From Cephalothrix spiralis (Eukaryota > Nemertea > Palaeonemertea > Archinemertea > Cephalotrichidae), in the NCBI GenBank assembly GCA_032353305.1, contig JAUCNG010423354.1, positions 1 through 10,025 on the forward strand: a stretch of 10,025 nt of DNA. Reading direction: 5' to 3'. Each line of letters begins with the position of its first letter. Positions within the stretch are counted from its first letter, which is position 1. Under the pieces are notes generated by a model. The model did no database searches, was not told the DNA's origin, and saw only the letters and a program-made list of their open reading frames with translations. A program made the translations under genes and the position numbers. Of this stretch, positions 1-8,508 are shown piece by piece.

Positions 1-2
1 TT

Positions 3-107
3 GTCAACGCAAGTACATCGCCAAAGATAAAGGTAACCTTAATTTCAAGATCACCACAAGGACATAAATCAAGAAGTGGGAAAAGACTTTTTACAGGAAA
101 AATAAAG
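3..107 (+). CDS. Possible upstream exon (partial) of the RPA-like gene
   Basis: The frame starting at base 3 is open from the window edge to about 130 and codes for a basic Ser/Lys-rich segment. At 105-109 the sequence AAG|GTAAAC is a good 5' splice site in phase 0. The exon at 918 also begins in phase 0. The end of this segment, SPQGHKSRSGKRLFTGKIK, has the shape of the first two strands of the N-terminal OB fold in mobile-element RPA-like proteins (S-P-x-K-x-S-x-x-G-x-x-F, then a strand ending before D/E-x-x-x-K-R). Joined to DPSCKRKIIAF at the start of the next exon, it would complete that fold. This is an inference from pattern and phase; no start codon is in the window. Confidence 0.42.
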
Positions 108-917
108 GTAAACAAAAAAGATTTATTTATTGTATAAATTGAGAGAAATGAATACGCAACTGAAAGGATTTTGACAATTTTATGGTCACCATTACCAGAT
201 GGCATTGCTACCTATATTATATGAAATGAAGACATTTGAAGACCTGCAAAATCTGTTAATACTAAGTTTGGTTCCTGCCAAGTACAATATTCTCATATGG
301 ACATGTGGGCTAGGTCAAACACCCCGATGTTTAAGATTCAAATCCCTGATTGATTATCTGTTTTCGTTCTGAAGATATTCAACTTAAAATTTCTTCTATT
401 CTCCTATGCTGCTGTATCCCACATTAGAAATTCAAACTTGAATATAAAATAAAAGCATGTAACCTTCACCTATACCTCTAGACGTTTACACCATTTTACC
501 ATATTTCAACTCTAATTAGGCTAAAACGAAAATCAGCAATTTTGATACTCGCGGCCAAAAATGAAATAACCTATCAAGTTCCATAACTTGGCTTCTAATA
601 GTGATAAATACTTTATTTTTGTGTCTATACCCAACTTTTCGATTCTAAGGAATACGATAAAGGACTTGGTTTTACTCTTTCACCATTACTAAGAGGTGAA
701 CCTATAATACATAATACTTGGTGATGACATCACTTCCAAGGTCACTGTGTGCCCATCCTCCTACGCATGGGCTTCTATTCATCCCTCTACATACAAACTT
801 AGATGTGTATAGTACATCTGAACTTTGGTTACAAGATGCTGTGGGCCCTCTAGATTATTTGAAAAATGTTGAAAATATTAAAATTTCATTATGTTTGATA
901 TTTCTTTTACATTACAG
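108..917 (+). other. Probable intron in the RPA-like gene; no gene seen
   Basis: This 810-bp stretch has no credible coding frame; the ATG-started frame at 718-942 codes for a low-similarity, hydrophobic 74-residue peptide and is not accepted. It starts with GTAAAC and ends with a pyrimidine-rich run, TTTCTTTTACATTACAG, at 901-917, a strong 3' splice site. Both ends are in phase 0 relative to the flanking frames. A 13-bp palindrome (GTGATGACATCAC, 721-733) lies inside. If the exon at 3-107 is not real, this is simply the 5' non-coding part of the element and may contain its promoter, although I see no convincing core promoter. Confidence 0.45.
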
Positions 918-1901
918 GATCCTTCTTGCAAAAGAAAAATAATTGCATTCGGTGCTGATGCTTTAAAATTTGAGAATATTGAATCTGGTGAATGTGTAGA
1001 GATAAACCACTACAGAACTGCAAAGCCAAATAAGCAGTTTAATCTGGATCCAATTGAAATAATTGCTTCTCCTGAAACTACTATAACATCAGTAAGTAAT
1101 GAAGAGTATCCAGAAACTATTTTGTCTATTAACCAAGTATATCAAGCGCCGTATATGTCAGAAATGACTGTGATTGGTATAATTCAATGTATCAAAGAAC
1201 AACAACAAATAAATAACTTAAAATTAGATGAAATTGTAATTGCTGACAATACCAATACCATCGAAGTTTCCATTTGGGAATATAATGACATTCTTAATGT
1301 CGGTTCATTGATTAAATTAAATGATTTCAAATTTAAAGATTACCAAGGTAAACAGTACTTAAATTCAACAAAAGATTCAAAAATTGAAATTTTAAATCAG
1401 GATTCTTTGCCGGTTAATATGCACACGATGATAGATAATCCTGTTAAAGAAAAAATTAAATCGTATGTATGTATTGAAAATTTAAACCATGACACATCAA
1501 ACTCAAGATTTAGTTTAAGAAATATAACTGTATCGAAAGTAAACGAAGAATTGACTTATCTTGGATGCTTTAAATGTAAAAGAAAAGTAACTATTGTGAA
1601 AGACAACAATAATAATATTATGCACTGTTCAAAATGCGATGTAATGAATGTTAACACACAGTGGTATTACAGAATACAAATTCGTCTTTCTGATGAAACA
1701 GGCAATTTTTATGCTACATTATTTGGTCATAATGCAGCGAAATTCACTGGATTGGATCTACAACATTTAAATGCTCTTAATCAAAATCAAAAAGATGATT
1801 TATTAATTGAAATTCAAAAACGATCTTTGAATGTCGCTGTTACGAAAAGATCTAATAATGGTTATGATAATTATACTATCGAAAGTTTACAATTTGAATA
1901 A
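918..1901 (+). CDS. RPA70-like single-stranded-DNA-binding protein of a Helitron (main exon)
   Basis: This is an RPA1-like ssDNA-binding protein, which would protect the displaced strand in rolling-circle transposition, probably in the nucleus. Residue numbers count from the ATG at 891. Three parts are visible. Residues about 10-65 hold the end of a first OB fold (CKRKIIAFGAD, then EINHYRTAK). Residues about 80-165 hold a second OB fold with the typical core VIGIIQCI...IADNT..IEVSIWE and the closing KDYQGKQYLNST. Residues about 210-300 resemble DNA-binding domain C of RPA70, with a zinc ribbon C226-x2-C229...C246-x2-C249 followed by WYYRIQIRLSDETGNFYATLFG. The frame ends in TAA at 1899-1901. 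I start at 918 because the preceding bases read as a 3' splice site (AG at 916-917, phase 0). The alternative is ATG 891, which would add nine residues and leave the first OB fold without its opening strands. It lies directly upstream of the Rep-helicase frame, with a MITE between them. Confidence 0.85.
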   Translation, partial: DPSCKRKIIAFGADALKFENIESGECVEINHYRTAKPNKQFNLDPIEIIASPETTITSVSNEEYPETILSINQVYQAPYMSEMTVIGIIQCIKEQQQINNLKLDEIVIADNTNTIEVSIWEYNDILNVGSLIKLNDFKFKDYQGKQYLNSTKDSKIEILNQDSLPVNMHTMIDNPVKEKIKSYVCIENLNHDTSNSRFSLRNITVSKVNEELTYLGCFKCKRKVTIVKDNNNNIMHCSKCDVMNVNTQWYYRIQIRLSDETGNFYATLFGHNAAKFTGLDLQHLNALNQNQKDDLLIEIQKRSLNVAVTKRSNNGYDNYTIESLQFE

Positions 1902-1916
1902 TGTTAATTCAATTTA

Positions 1917-2345
1917 CACAAATGGGCGGAAAAATTGAACGTCTGCTGTGTTGCACGAACCCCCCCCCTCACATTTTTTAACTGCGAGACTAAAGTATTT
2001 AAAATTTAGGCCCATAAACTATACATGGATGGATAGATTTTTGTATTTATAGCTGAATGAGACAATCAAGAACTTTTGTGAAGTCATTATAGCGCCCCTA
2101 GCTGCAAAAATCTGCTTTTTCTGGTCCATAAGACGCATAGGGCCTAAAAATGCACTTTTTTATCGCTAGGGTGTGCTATAATGACTTCACAAATTTCTCG
2201 ATTGTGCTATTGAGCTACAAATTCAAAAACCTATCCATCAATGTATAGTTTATGGCCGTAAATACTTTAGTCTCGCACAAAATACGTGAGGGGGTCTTCT
2301 TTTTCGTGCACCACAGCTGACGTTCAATTTTTCCGGCCGTTTGTA
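1917..2345. mobile_element. Palindromic MITE (429 bp, full-length terminal inverted repeats, TA target duplication)
   Basis: The left arm (1917 to about 2120) and the reverse complement of the right arm (about 2143 to 2345) match along nearly their whole length. Shared blocks include GGAAAAATTGAACGTC, GCGAGACTAAAGTATTTA, CATAAACTATACAT, ATGGATAG and TGTGAAGTCATTATAGC. The outer ends read CACAAATGGGCGG and, reverse-complemented, TACAAACGGCCGG. TA flanks both sides (1915-1916 and 2346-2347), which would fit a TA-targeting family such as Tc1/mariner-like elements, though two bases are weak evidence. It is more GC-rich than its surroundings and codes for nothing. A C9 run is at 1960-1968 in the left arm; the right arm has a purine/pyrimidine-rich stretch there instead. 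It sits between two coding blocks, probably in an intron or spacer. Confidence 0.88.
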
Positions 2346-2400
2346 TAATAGATTTGATACTTGTTTGAGGAAGTTACGTCTTTTCAATTTGAACTAATTA

Positions 2401-2422
2401 TTAACACTATCTTTTAATGCAG
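2401..2422 (+). other. 3' splice site directly before the Rep-helicase start
   Basis: A pyrimidine-rich stretch ends in TGCAG at 2418-2422, with a possible branch point in the CTAAT/TTAAC sequences at 2394-2404. Only two bases separate the AG from ATG 2425. It could accept a cis exon from the RPA gene, a non-coding leader, or a trans-spliced leader in hosts that use one. If a donor at 1861 (ATG|GTTATG) or 1885 (AAA|GTTTAC) were used, the RPA frame would continue in frame into the ATG at 2425. Confidence 0.6.
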
Positions 2423-2424
2423 AT

Positions 2425-5400
2425 ATGGAAATAATAGGTTTGAAAAACAGTGGTAACAACTGCTTTCATAACGTAGCTGTTCAATTGATCAAATTTTCAA
2501 GTCTAAGAGATATATTTTTTGATTCAAATTTAAAATGCTTAGATATTTTTAAAATTTGTTTTGAATCAAATGCGAAAACTTTTGACACAAATTCTAACAA
2601 AATAATGGAAGTGTTTTCCAAATTATATGGACATATAATTAGATTTCATAATCAAACAGATTTGTGTGAATATTTGAATTTAATTTTTCAATATATTGAT
2701 AATGACCAATTTATTTTAAATGATATTAAATTCAAAAACTTATTTAGTAATTGCCAAAATGAGACCTGTGCTAAAAATGAAGTTTTAATTGAACACCAAA
2801 TTATTCTGAATTTATCCGTGCGTGAAGTATCTCTGAATGCAAATTTTTGCAATTTTTTAAACGAACTTGGTGAGAAATTATGTGTTAGTTGTATAACAAA
2901 TTTTGAATTGCCAAAAGTTATGTTCATTCGAATTCAAAATCCATTAGGTGTTGACTTAGAAATAGATAGAGACTTAGTAATATTGGGGAAACATTGGAAT
3001 CTAAAATCTATGATATTTTTTCATGGAGATGACAATTCTGGTCATTATTCAATTGAAGTTAGTTATCGACAGAGTTGGCAACATATTAATGATAGTATTG
3101 TGTTGCCACTTACATCACCAACTTTAAAATCTAAACAGTTTTACCTTCTATTATATGAAGATACAAATTTTGTAAATGATTTTCCCAATGTTTCTAAAAA
3201 TTATTATTCTCGACTTTTTTCTTCCATTAAATTACCAACTTCAGTTAATGCTTATAAGTTTCATCAATCAACTTCTGATATTGATAAGATTGATGAAATA
3301 TCTTTGAACAAAACTCTTTTTAGTTATCAATCTAACAATATCCCAAACGTTCTTCCTAAAATGTCAAATGCTAATCCTTTTATTAGTCCCATAACCCCAG
3401 AAAAGAATAACTTAAAGCATCATTCAGATAATCAACCTTTCAATCCCAAATCTAAAGATAGTCATTCAAAACATTCTGCAACATTTAAAAGAAAAAGTGA
3501 TAATATAACTTGTGATGTATCTAAGAAATTAAAAAGGAACATTATTAGCAAATTACAAAATGAAACTAATATTAAATTTCAATCAAAAGATACATGTAAA
3601 GAACAAATTTCTGATTTAGTAAGAAAAAATATTATAATTGAATTATCCGAAAATTCTGATTTAACATATAAGGATATTTGTAATAAATACAGCAATTTTG
3701 ACATTTCCAGAAATCAATTCTATTACTTGAAACGCAAGACAAAAGAATTTAAAAACAATGCAGCAGAAGTAATATCTAATGACTCAAATGCTAATTATTA
3801 TGATAATTCAGTAGGATCAGCGCATTTAAATATAAACGCTCAATCCGATAACGAATTGAAACATCTTAATAATACTCAAATATATCATGAAACTGATATG
3901 GAATTTCAATCAAAGTGTACTCTGAATAATTGTCAAGTAGATGATGGAATTAATATAAAACCATCTGATACTGAAGATCAATCAATCAATGCCTCTTCTG
4001 ATATACAATTGTCTCAACAAAAAGTTAACAAATGTATTATTAATATCTTAAAAGATAATATTAACTTAAAGTACAAACAGTTTTCTATCAATTTTCCTAT
4101 TTACAAAATAAATGCACATCAGTTCTATAGATTAAAAAATCAGGCTAAAAATTTAATTCTTAGAAATCAGTCTTCCAAAGAATCTATTACCAATTCTATG
4201 CGACATAGCATTATAACCCAATTAATTGAAAATAATGATTTAACATATAAGCAAATATGTAATCAATACAGTAATTTTGATATTTCAAAGAACCAATTCA
4301 CTTATATGAAAAGCATGGCAAAAAAAATATCATTGAAGAAGCCTCTTTGTGAAGATATACGAATTTTAATATTACAAGACTTTTGTAATAAAAGTAATAT
4401 ATCATTAAAAAATGTTCGTTGTAAGTACAAAGAATATATAATTTCCGAACATGATTTTAATAGTATTAAGAATGAATCTCGCAATAATAGACATTGCCAA
4501 TTTCAAACTATGAGCCAAAATTTTAACAAGTTTTTAGATGATTTTCCTACTATTATATGTTGTGTCTGTAATAAATTACTCTATTCTGAACAAGCTTATA
4601 AATTGGACGATTCTAAACGAAAATTTTTAAACGAAAATGAATTGAATAGTTTATCTAATGATCTTTGTATGACATGCAATAATTCCTTAAAAAAATTTCA
4701 AATTCCTTCTGATGCTTATAAATATTGGAATCCTGGAGATATCCCAGAAGAATTAATTGACTTAAACTTTATGGAAAAAAGGATAATAACTTTAGTACAT
4801 CCATTTATGACTATTATAAGTCTTCCTTATGGTCAAAATGCCATACAAGGTCAAGCTATCCATTTTGTGTCTGATATGCAAGAAGTGAGTTTTGCTTTGC
4901 CTCGTCCACATAATGAATCCAATATAATATTAATGCAAAATGAAACAACTTCAACAAAATGGACATTTCCAGTCAATTATTCAACTGTTGAAAAAAGTTT
5001 GAATTTTTTAAAACGAAATAATAATTTTTATACTGATATTAGTATAGACAATATTGGTCAAAAAAATCCAAATCTTACTGAATTAGATCAAAATTTAGAT
5101 CTAACAGATTCTGTTTTAGCATCTTGTGATCTTTTGCATAATTATTCAACAGTAAATGATTTTTTAAATTCTCAAAATAATGAAATTCCTATTTATGAAT
5201 GGAAAAGAAATAAATCTTTACCTATTAATCTATTCCAAACTCCTAATTTAGAAGGACTTTGTTTTCCTTGGTTATATCCAATTGGTATAAATTGCTTTGA
5301 AAAGTCTAAAAATCTCACACTTCTGCATTATGCAAAATGTCGTTTATTAAATGCTGATTTAAGATGGAATGATAACCAATACATTTTATGGCTCCTAAAC

Positions 5401-8400
5401 CACGTTGAAAAATATCAACTAGAAAGTTCATTATCCATTGCTGAGCGCAAAACTAATTGTAGTGAAGCTAAATCTTGGGTTTTTATGAAAAATATAAGAG
5501 GCACGGTTGCGTATTGGTCTACTACTAAGCAAGATCTTTTATCAATGTTTCGTCAAGATGGACCTCCTCATGTGTTTCTTACTTTATCTGCAAACGAATT
5601 TCATTGGAATGATTTTTGGAAAGGTCTTATTAAAATTAGAAAGCTAAATATGACTTTAGATGATATTAAGCATTCTTCGCATGAATTTCGACAAAAACTA
5701 ATCAAAAATAATTCAGTATTTGCTGCTAGGCATTTTTCCAGACGTTGGCAAAAATTTTTAACATCAGTGTTACTTAAAACTAATGGCCCTTTAGGTGAAA
5801 TAGAAAACTACTTTTGGAGAGTAGAATTCCAATTACGTGGCTCGCCCCATATTCATTGTTTACTTTGGCTTAAAGATGCACCAAATTTAAGTACACAAGC
5901 CGGAATTTATGCCATGCCTAATTTTATTGATAAGTATCTTTCTGCTGAAATACCCGATGCAAATTCTGATAAAGAATTGCATGACAAAGTAAAAGCACTC
6001 CAAACCCATAGGCATACTCACACATGTAGAAAAAGAGGTAATTCTTGTAGGTTTAATTTCCCACAAGTAATATCTGAAAAAACTGTTATTAAATCAAATG
6101 TCAATCCTTTAAAAACAGCAAAATTTTATAATTTAAAAAGAAATGAAAATGAAATTATGATAAATCCTTATAATCCATGTATTTTAAAGCTGTGGAATGC
6201 TAACATGGATGTACAAATAATTGGTTCAGCATATGGAGCTGCTGTTTATATATCATCGTACTTATGTAAACCAGAAACTATTACTCTAAGCAATAAAATA
6301 AAAACAGCTTTAGATAATTTGCCAAATAATGCGAATCACAGATCAGTATTACGCAAAATAGGAAATATTCTTCTTTCACATAGACAAGTCAGTGTTCAGG
6401 AAGCAACATATCGTCTCTGTTCCTTACCACTAAGAGGTTGTTCTAGGTCATTTTTATTTCTTCCTGCATATTTCCCTGAAAATAGAGTTAGATTATTGAA
6501 GCCTAAAAATGATAGAAATTCAGATGATATTTATGAAAACAATATAATAGACTACTATATTCATCGTCCAAATTCAAACGAATTTAAAAATATATGTCTT
6601 TATGACTTTGCCAGTAACTACATGTATGCAGGACAAAATATTAATGATTCAAATAGAAATGATTATTTTGCATTACAAAATAATTTAGGATATATCAAAA
6701 AAAGATCTAAATCTACCTGTATCAAAACTCCATATATTGATAAGATAAAAGATAAATATCAATATATTTATAGCTTATTATTAATGTATGTACCATTTTA
6801 TAATGAAAACGAATTATTAGTTACGCCTCCCGATACTTATGAACAAAAACTCATTGAAAATAGAAACAAAATTACATTTGCCAATGAAGATTTATTAAGT
6901 CAAATAGATGAATTTTTGAATTTATTAAATCAACAGACTATTGACTTCGATGCAGTGAGATCTTATTGTGGTCCTAATACTGATGAATATAACCAAGGTC
7001 TTTCATCTGCGACTGAAAATGAAATGTCACTGACTACAAATCATTTTCCTTTAACAATACCAGATGCTTTGAATTCAACCATATTTCCCAACCGTAAGAA
7101 ATTAAATTCAGAGACATTTTCTTTGAATAATGAACAACAAGAAGTTTTTGATACTATTAAGTCCCATAAATTAAATTCTAAATCTAACATATTTAATAAG
7201 CAATTGTTCATGTATATTACTGGTGGTGCTGGTTGTGGTAAAAGTTATTTACTACGTGCCATTGATCAATATTTAAATTCTTTTGCATTAGATAATGATA
7301 ATACTGTTCTTACTGCTCCAACTGGAGTTGCTGCATTTAATATTAATGGCTTAACCATTCATAAAGCATTGTCTCTTTCTGTACAGCACAAAGGCTATAG
7401 TAATTATCGTGTTTTATCTAACGAAGCTTTACATGATATGAGAAACGCTTGGAAATCTATAGAATATTTGATAATAGATGAAATCAGCATGGTTTCGAAC
7501 AAAATGTTATTAGACATTCATAAACGATTATGTGAAATTAAAAATTCAACAGAATTATTTGGTGGTATTTCAATTATATGTTTCGGTGATATGTTTCAAT
7601 TAAGACCAGTAAGATCATCCTTTATATTTGAGGATTTGCCAGATCAAACTTTAAATTTGTGGGAAACTTTTGAACATATTGAATTAAAAGAAAATGTTCG
7701 GCAAAACGAAGACAAAGCTTTTGCTAATATGCTCAACAGAATACGGCTCGGAAATATGACTGAAAATGACATACAAAATTTAGACTCCCGGAAACTTATT
7801 AATTTATCAAATGCTGACGACTTCCAAAATAGCATTCACATTTTTCCTACTGTTAGAGAAGTCAATGAACATAACAATAATTTGATACAAAATTTTGATA
7901 ATGTTATTGACTGTAAAGCTAATGACAAATACGTTTCCAATTTTTCAAAACCAATTCAAGTACAGGATATTCAAAAAGATCAACGAGACACTGGTGGTTT
8001 ATGCACTAATCTAAAATTAGCTATAGGTTGTAAAGTCATACTTCTACGTAATATTGACACAAAAGATGGCCTAGTTAATGGAGCTCGTGGACACGTAACT
8101 CACATCCAAATGAATTCTCATTCTAAGCAACCTGAAGCAATATATGTTGAATTTGATAATCCTAAAATAGGTCAAAATAGTATTTCATTTTCCAATACCA
8201 TCGAAAATAGTGTTCCAATTTTGCCTTTATCTATAGAATTTACCGATTTGAAAGGCAAATTAATTTCTAGAACTCAATTCCCTATTAATTTGGCATATGC
8301 GTGCACCATTCATAAATTACAAGGCTCAACTCTTGATAAAGCAGTCATCAATTTGGGAAAAGAATTATTTGAAAATGCAATGGCATATGTAGCTCTTTCG

Positions 8401-8508
8401 AGAGTTACAACTTTATCCGGAATTGCAATTCAAAATTTGGATACTTCTTCTAGAGGTTTCAAACCAAGTCAAAAAGTTTTGAATTATGTACAAAAATTAT
8501 CTGGTTAA
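2425..8508 (+). CDS. Helitron Rep-helicase polyprotein with N-terminal USP-type peptidase domain
   Basis: This 2027-residue transposase would nick, transfer and unwind DNA in rolling-circle transposition. Domains in order: (1) residues 1-247, USP/C19-like deubiquitinase fold, with Cys box GLKNSGNNCFHN (C13), zinc finger C110/C115...C153/C156, His box GHYSIEV (H207), W218, N222-D223 and the closing strand FYLLLYED; (2) residues 248-390, Ser/Asn-rich linker; (3) residues about 391-688, four HTH-like repeats; (4) residues about 705-835, DUF6570-like, with C713/C716...C748/C751 and GDIPEEL; (5) residues about 930-1290, Helitron Rep, with FLTLSANEFHW (1051-1061), RGSPHIHCLLW (HUH H1142/H1144), TCRKRGNSCRFNFP (1200-1213), and Y1275/Y1279/K1282; (6) residues about 1570-2025, Pif1-like SF1B helicase, with Walker A GGAGCGKS (1600-1607), Walker B DE (1685-1686), GDMFQLRP (1721-1728), H1963..Q1966-G and R1993. 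The lysine usually before the second tyrosine is serine here. No OTU or endonuclease domain is seen. ATG 2425 is chosen because it follows a 3' splice site by two bases and the Cys box needs it. Confidence 0.93.
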   Translation: MEIIGLKNSGNNCFHNVAVQLIKFSSLRDIFFDSNLKCLDIFKICFESNAKTFDTNSNKIMEVFSKLYGHIIRFHNQTDLCEYLNLIFQYIDNDQFILNDIKFKNLFSNCQNETCAKNEVLIEHQIILNLSVREVSLNANFCNFLNELGEKLCVSCITNFELPKVMFIRIQNPLGVDLEIDRDLVILGKHWNLKSMIFFHGDDNSGHYSIEVSYRQSWQHINDSIVLPLTSPTLKSKQFYLLLYEDTNFVNDFPNVSKNYYSRLFSSIKLPTSVNAYKFHQSTSDIDKIDEISLNKTLFSYQSNNIPNVLPKMSNANPFISPITPEKNNLKHHSDNQPFNPKSKDSHSKHSATFKRKSDNITCDVSKKLKRNIISKLQNETNIKFQSKDTCKEQISDLVRKNIIIELSENSDLTYKDICNKYSNFDISRNQFYYLKRKTKEFKNNAAEVISNDSNANYYDNSVGSAHLNINAQSDNELKHLNNTQIYHETDMEFQSKCTLNNCQVDDGINIKPSDTEDQSINASSDIQLSQQKVNKCIINILKDNINLKYKQFSINFPIYKINAHQFYRLKNQAKNLILRNQSSKESITNSMRHSIITQLIENNDLTYKQICNQYSNFDISKNQFTYMKSMAKKISLKKPLCEDIRILILQDFCNKSNISLKNVRCKYKEYIISEHDFNSIKNESRNNRHCQFQTMSQNFNKFLDDFPTIICCVCNKLLYSEQAYKLDDSKRKFLNENELNSLSNDLCMTCNNSLKKFQIPSDAYKYWNPGDIPEELIDLNFMEKRIITLVHPFMTIISLPYGQNAIQGQAIHFVSDMQEVSFALPRPHNESNIILMQNETTSTKWTFPVNYSTVEKSLNFLKRNNNFYTDISIDNIGQKNPNLTELDQNLDLTDSVLASCDLLHNYSTVNDFLNSQNNEIPIYEWKRNKSLPINLFQTPNLEGLCFPWLYPIGINCFEKSKNLTLLHYAKCRLLNADLRWNDNQYILWLLNHVEKYQLESSLSIAERKTNCSEAKSWVFMKNIRGTVAYWSTTKQDLLSMFRQDGPPHVFLTLSANEFHWNDFWKGLIKIRKLNMTLDDIKHSSHEFRQKLIKNNSVFAARHFSRRWQKFLTSVLLKTNGPLGEIENYFWRVEFQLRGSPHIHCLLWLKDAPNLSTQAGIYAMPNFIDKYLSAEIPDANSDKELHDKVKALQTHRHTHTCRKRGNSCRFNFPQVISEKTVIKSNVNPLKTAKFYNLKRNENEIMINPYNPCILKLWNANMDVQIIGSAYGAAVYISSYLCKPETITLSNKIKTALDNLPNNANHRSVLRKIGNILLSHRQVSVQEATYRLCSLPLRGCSRSFLFLPAYFPENRVRLLKPKNDRNSDDIYENNIIDYYIHRPNSNEFKNICLYDFASNYMYAGQNINDSNRNDYFALQNNLGYIKKRSKSTCIKTPYIDKIKDKYQYIYSLLLMYVPFYNENELLVTPPDTYEQKLIENRNKITFANEDLLSQIDEFLNLLNQQTIDFDAVRSYCGPNTDEYNQGLSSATENEMSLTTNHFPLTIPDALNSTIFPNRKKLNSETFSLNNEQQEVFDTIKSHKLNSKSNIFNKQLFMYITGGAGCGKSYLLRAIDQYLNSFALDNDNTVLTAPTGVAAFNINGLTIHKALSLSVQHKGYSNYRVLSNEALHDMRNAWKSIEYLIIDEISMVSNKMLLDIHKRLCEIKNSTELFGGISIICFGDMFQLRPVRSSFIFEDLPDQTLNLWETFEHIELKENVRQNEDKAFANMLNRIRLGNMTENDIQNLDSRKLINLSNADDFQNSIHIFPTVREVNEHNNNLIQNFDNVIDCKANDKYVSNFSKPIQVQDIQKDQRDTGGLCTNLKLAIGCKVILLRNIDTKDGLVNGARGHVTHIQMNSHSKQPEAIYVEFDNPKIGQNSISFSNTIENSVPILPLSIEFTDLKGKLISRTQFPINLAYACTIHKLQGSTLDKAVINLGKELFENAMAYVALSRVTTLSGIAIQNLDTSSRGFKPSQKVLNYVQKLSG
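3511..4488 (+). repeat. Four (plus a partial) HTH-like repeats inside the Rep-helicase protein
   Basis: Four copies of an about 48-55-residue unit lie at 3595-3759, 4024-4170, 4174-4341 and 4345-4488 (residues 391-445, 534-582, 584-639, 641-688). Each has a first helix rich in I/L, a middle K/T-Y-K-x-I-C-x-x-Y-type helix, then a conserved I-S/N-x-x-x-F/Q-F-x-x-x-K helix. Copies 1 and 3 are closest (DLTYKDICNKYSNFDIS against DLTYKQICNQYSNFDIS) and are also similar at the DNA level (3658 onward against 4237 onward). A partial first helix is at about 3511-3588. A shorter DNA duplication links about 3560-3595 with 3887-3922. The shape suggests homeodomain- or HTH-like DNA-binding units, perhaps for recognising the transposon ends. 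No family is assigned. Confidence 0.75.

Noticed and set aside
891-917. ATG 891 as the true start of the RPA protein
   Set aside because: The 27 bases read as a polypyrimidine tract ending in CAG, and this start leaves the first OB fold incomplete. Not excluded, only less likely.
718-942. ATG-started 74-codon frame before the RPA exon
   Set aside because: No recognisable domain, unlikely composition, and it overlaps the splice acceptor and start of the RPA exon in another frame.
2688-2927. Antisense frame of 79 codons
   Set aside because: Lies inside the USP-domain coding sequence; a by-product of AT-rich sense codons with no domain.
2425-3165. N-terminal domain as the OTU protease usual in Helentrons
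   Set aside because: The Cys box, CxxC-type finger and GHY...W...ND order are those of USPs; the OTU D-G-x-C-x-x-R signature is not present.
4302-4484. Antisense frame of 60 codons
   Set aside because: Mirror of the HTH repeat region; no start context or similarity of its own.
7644-7835. Antisense frame of 63 codons
   Set aside because: Opposite the conserved helicase region; no support as a gene.
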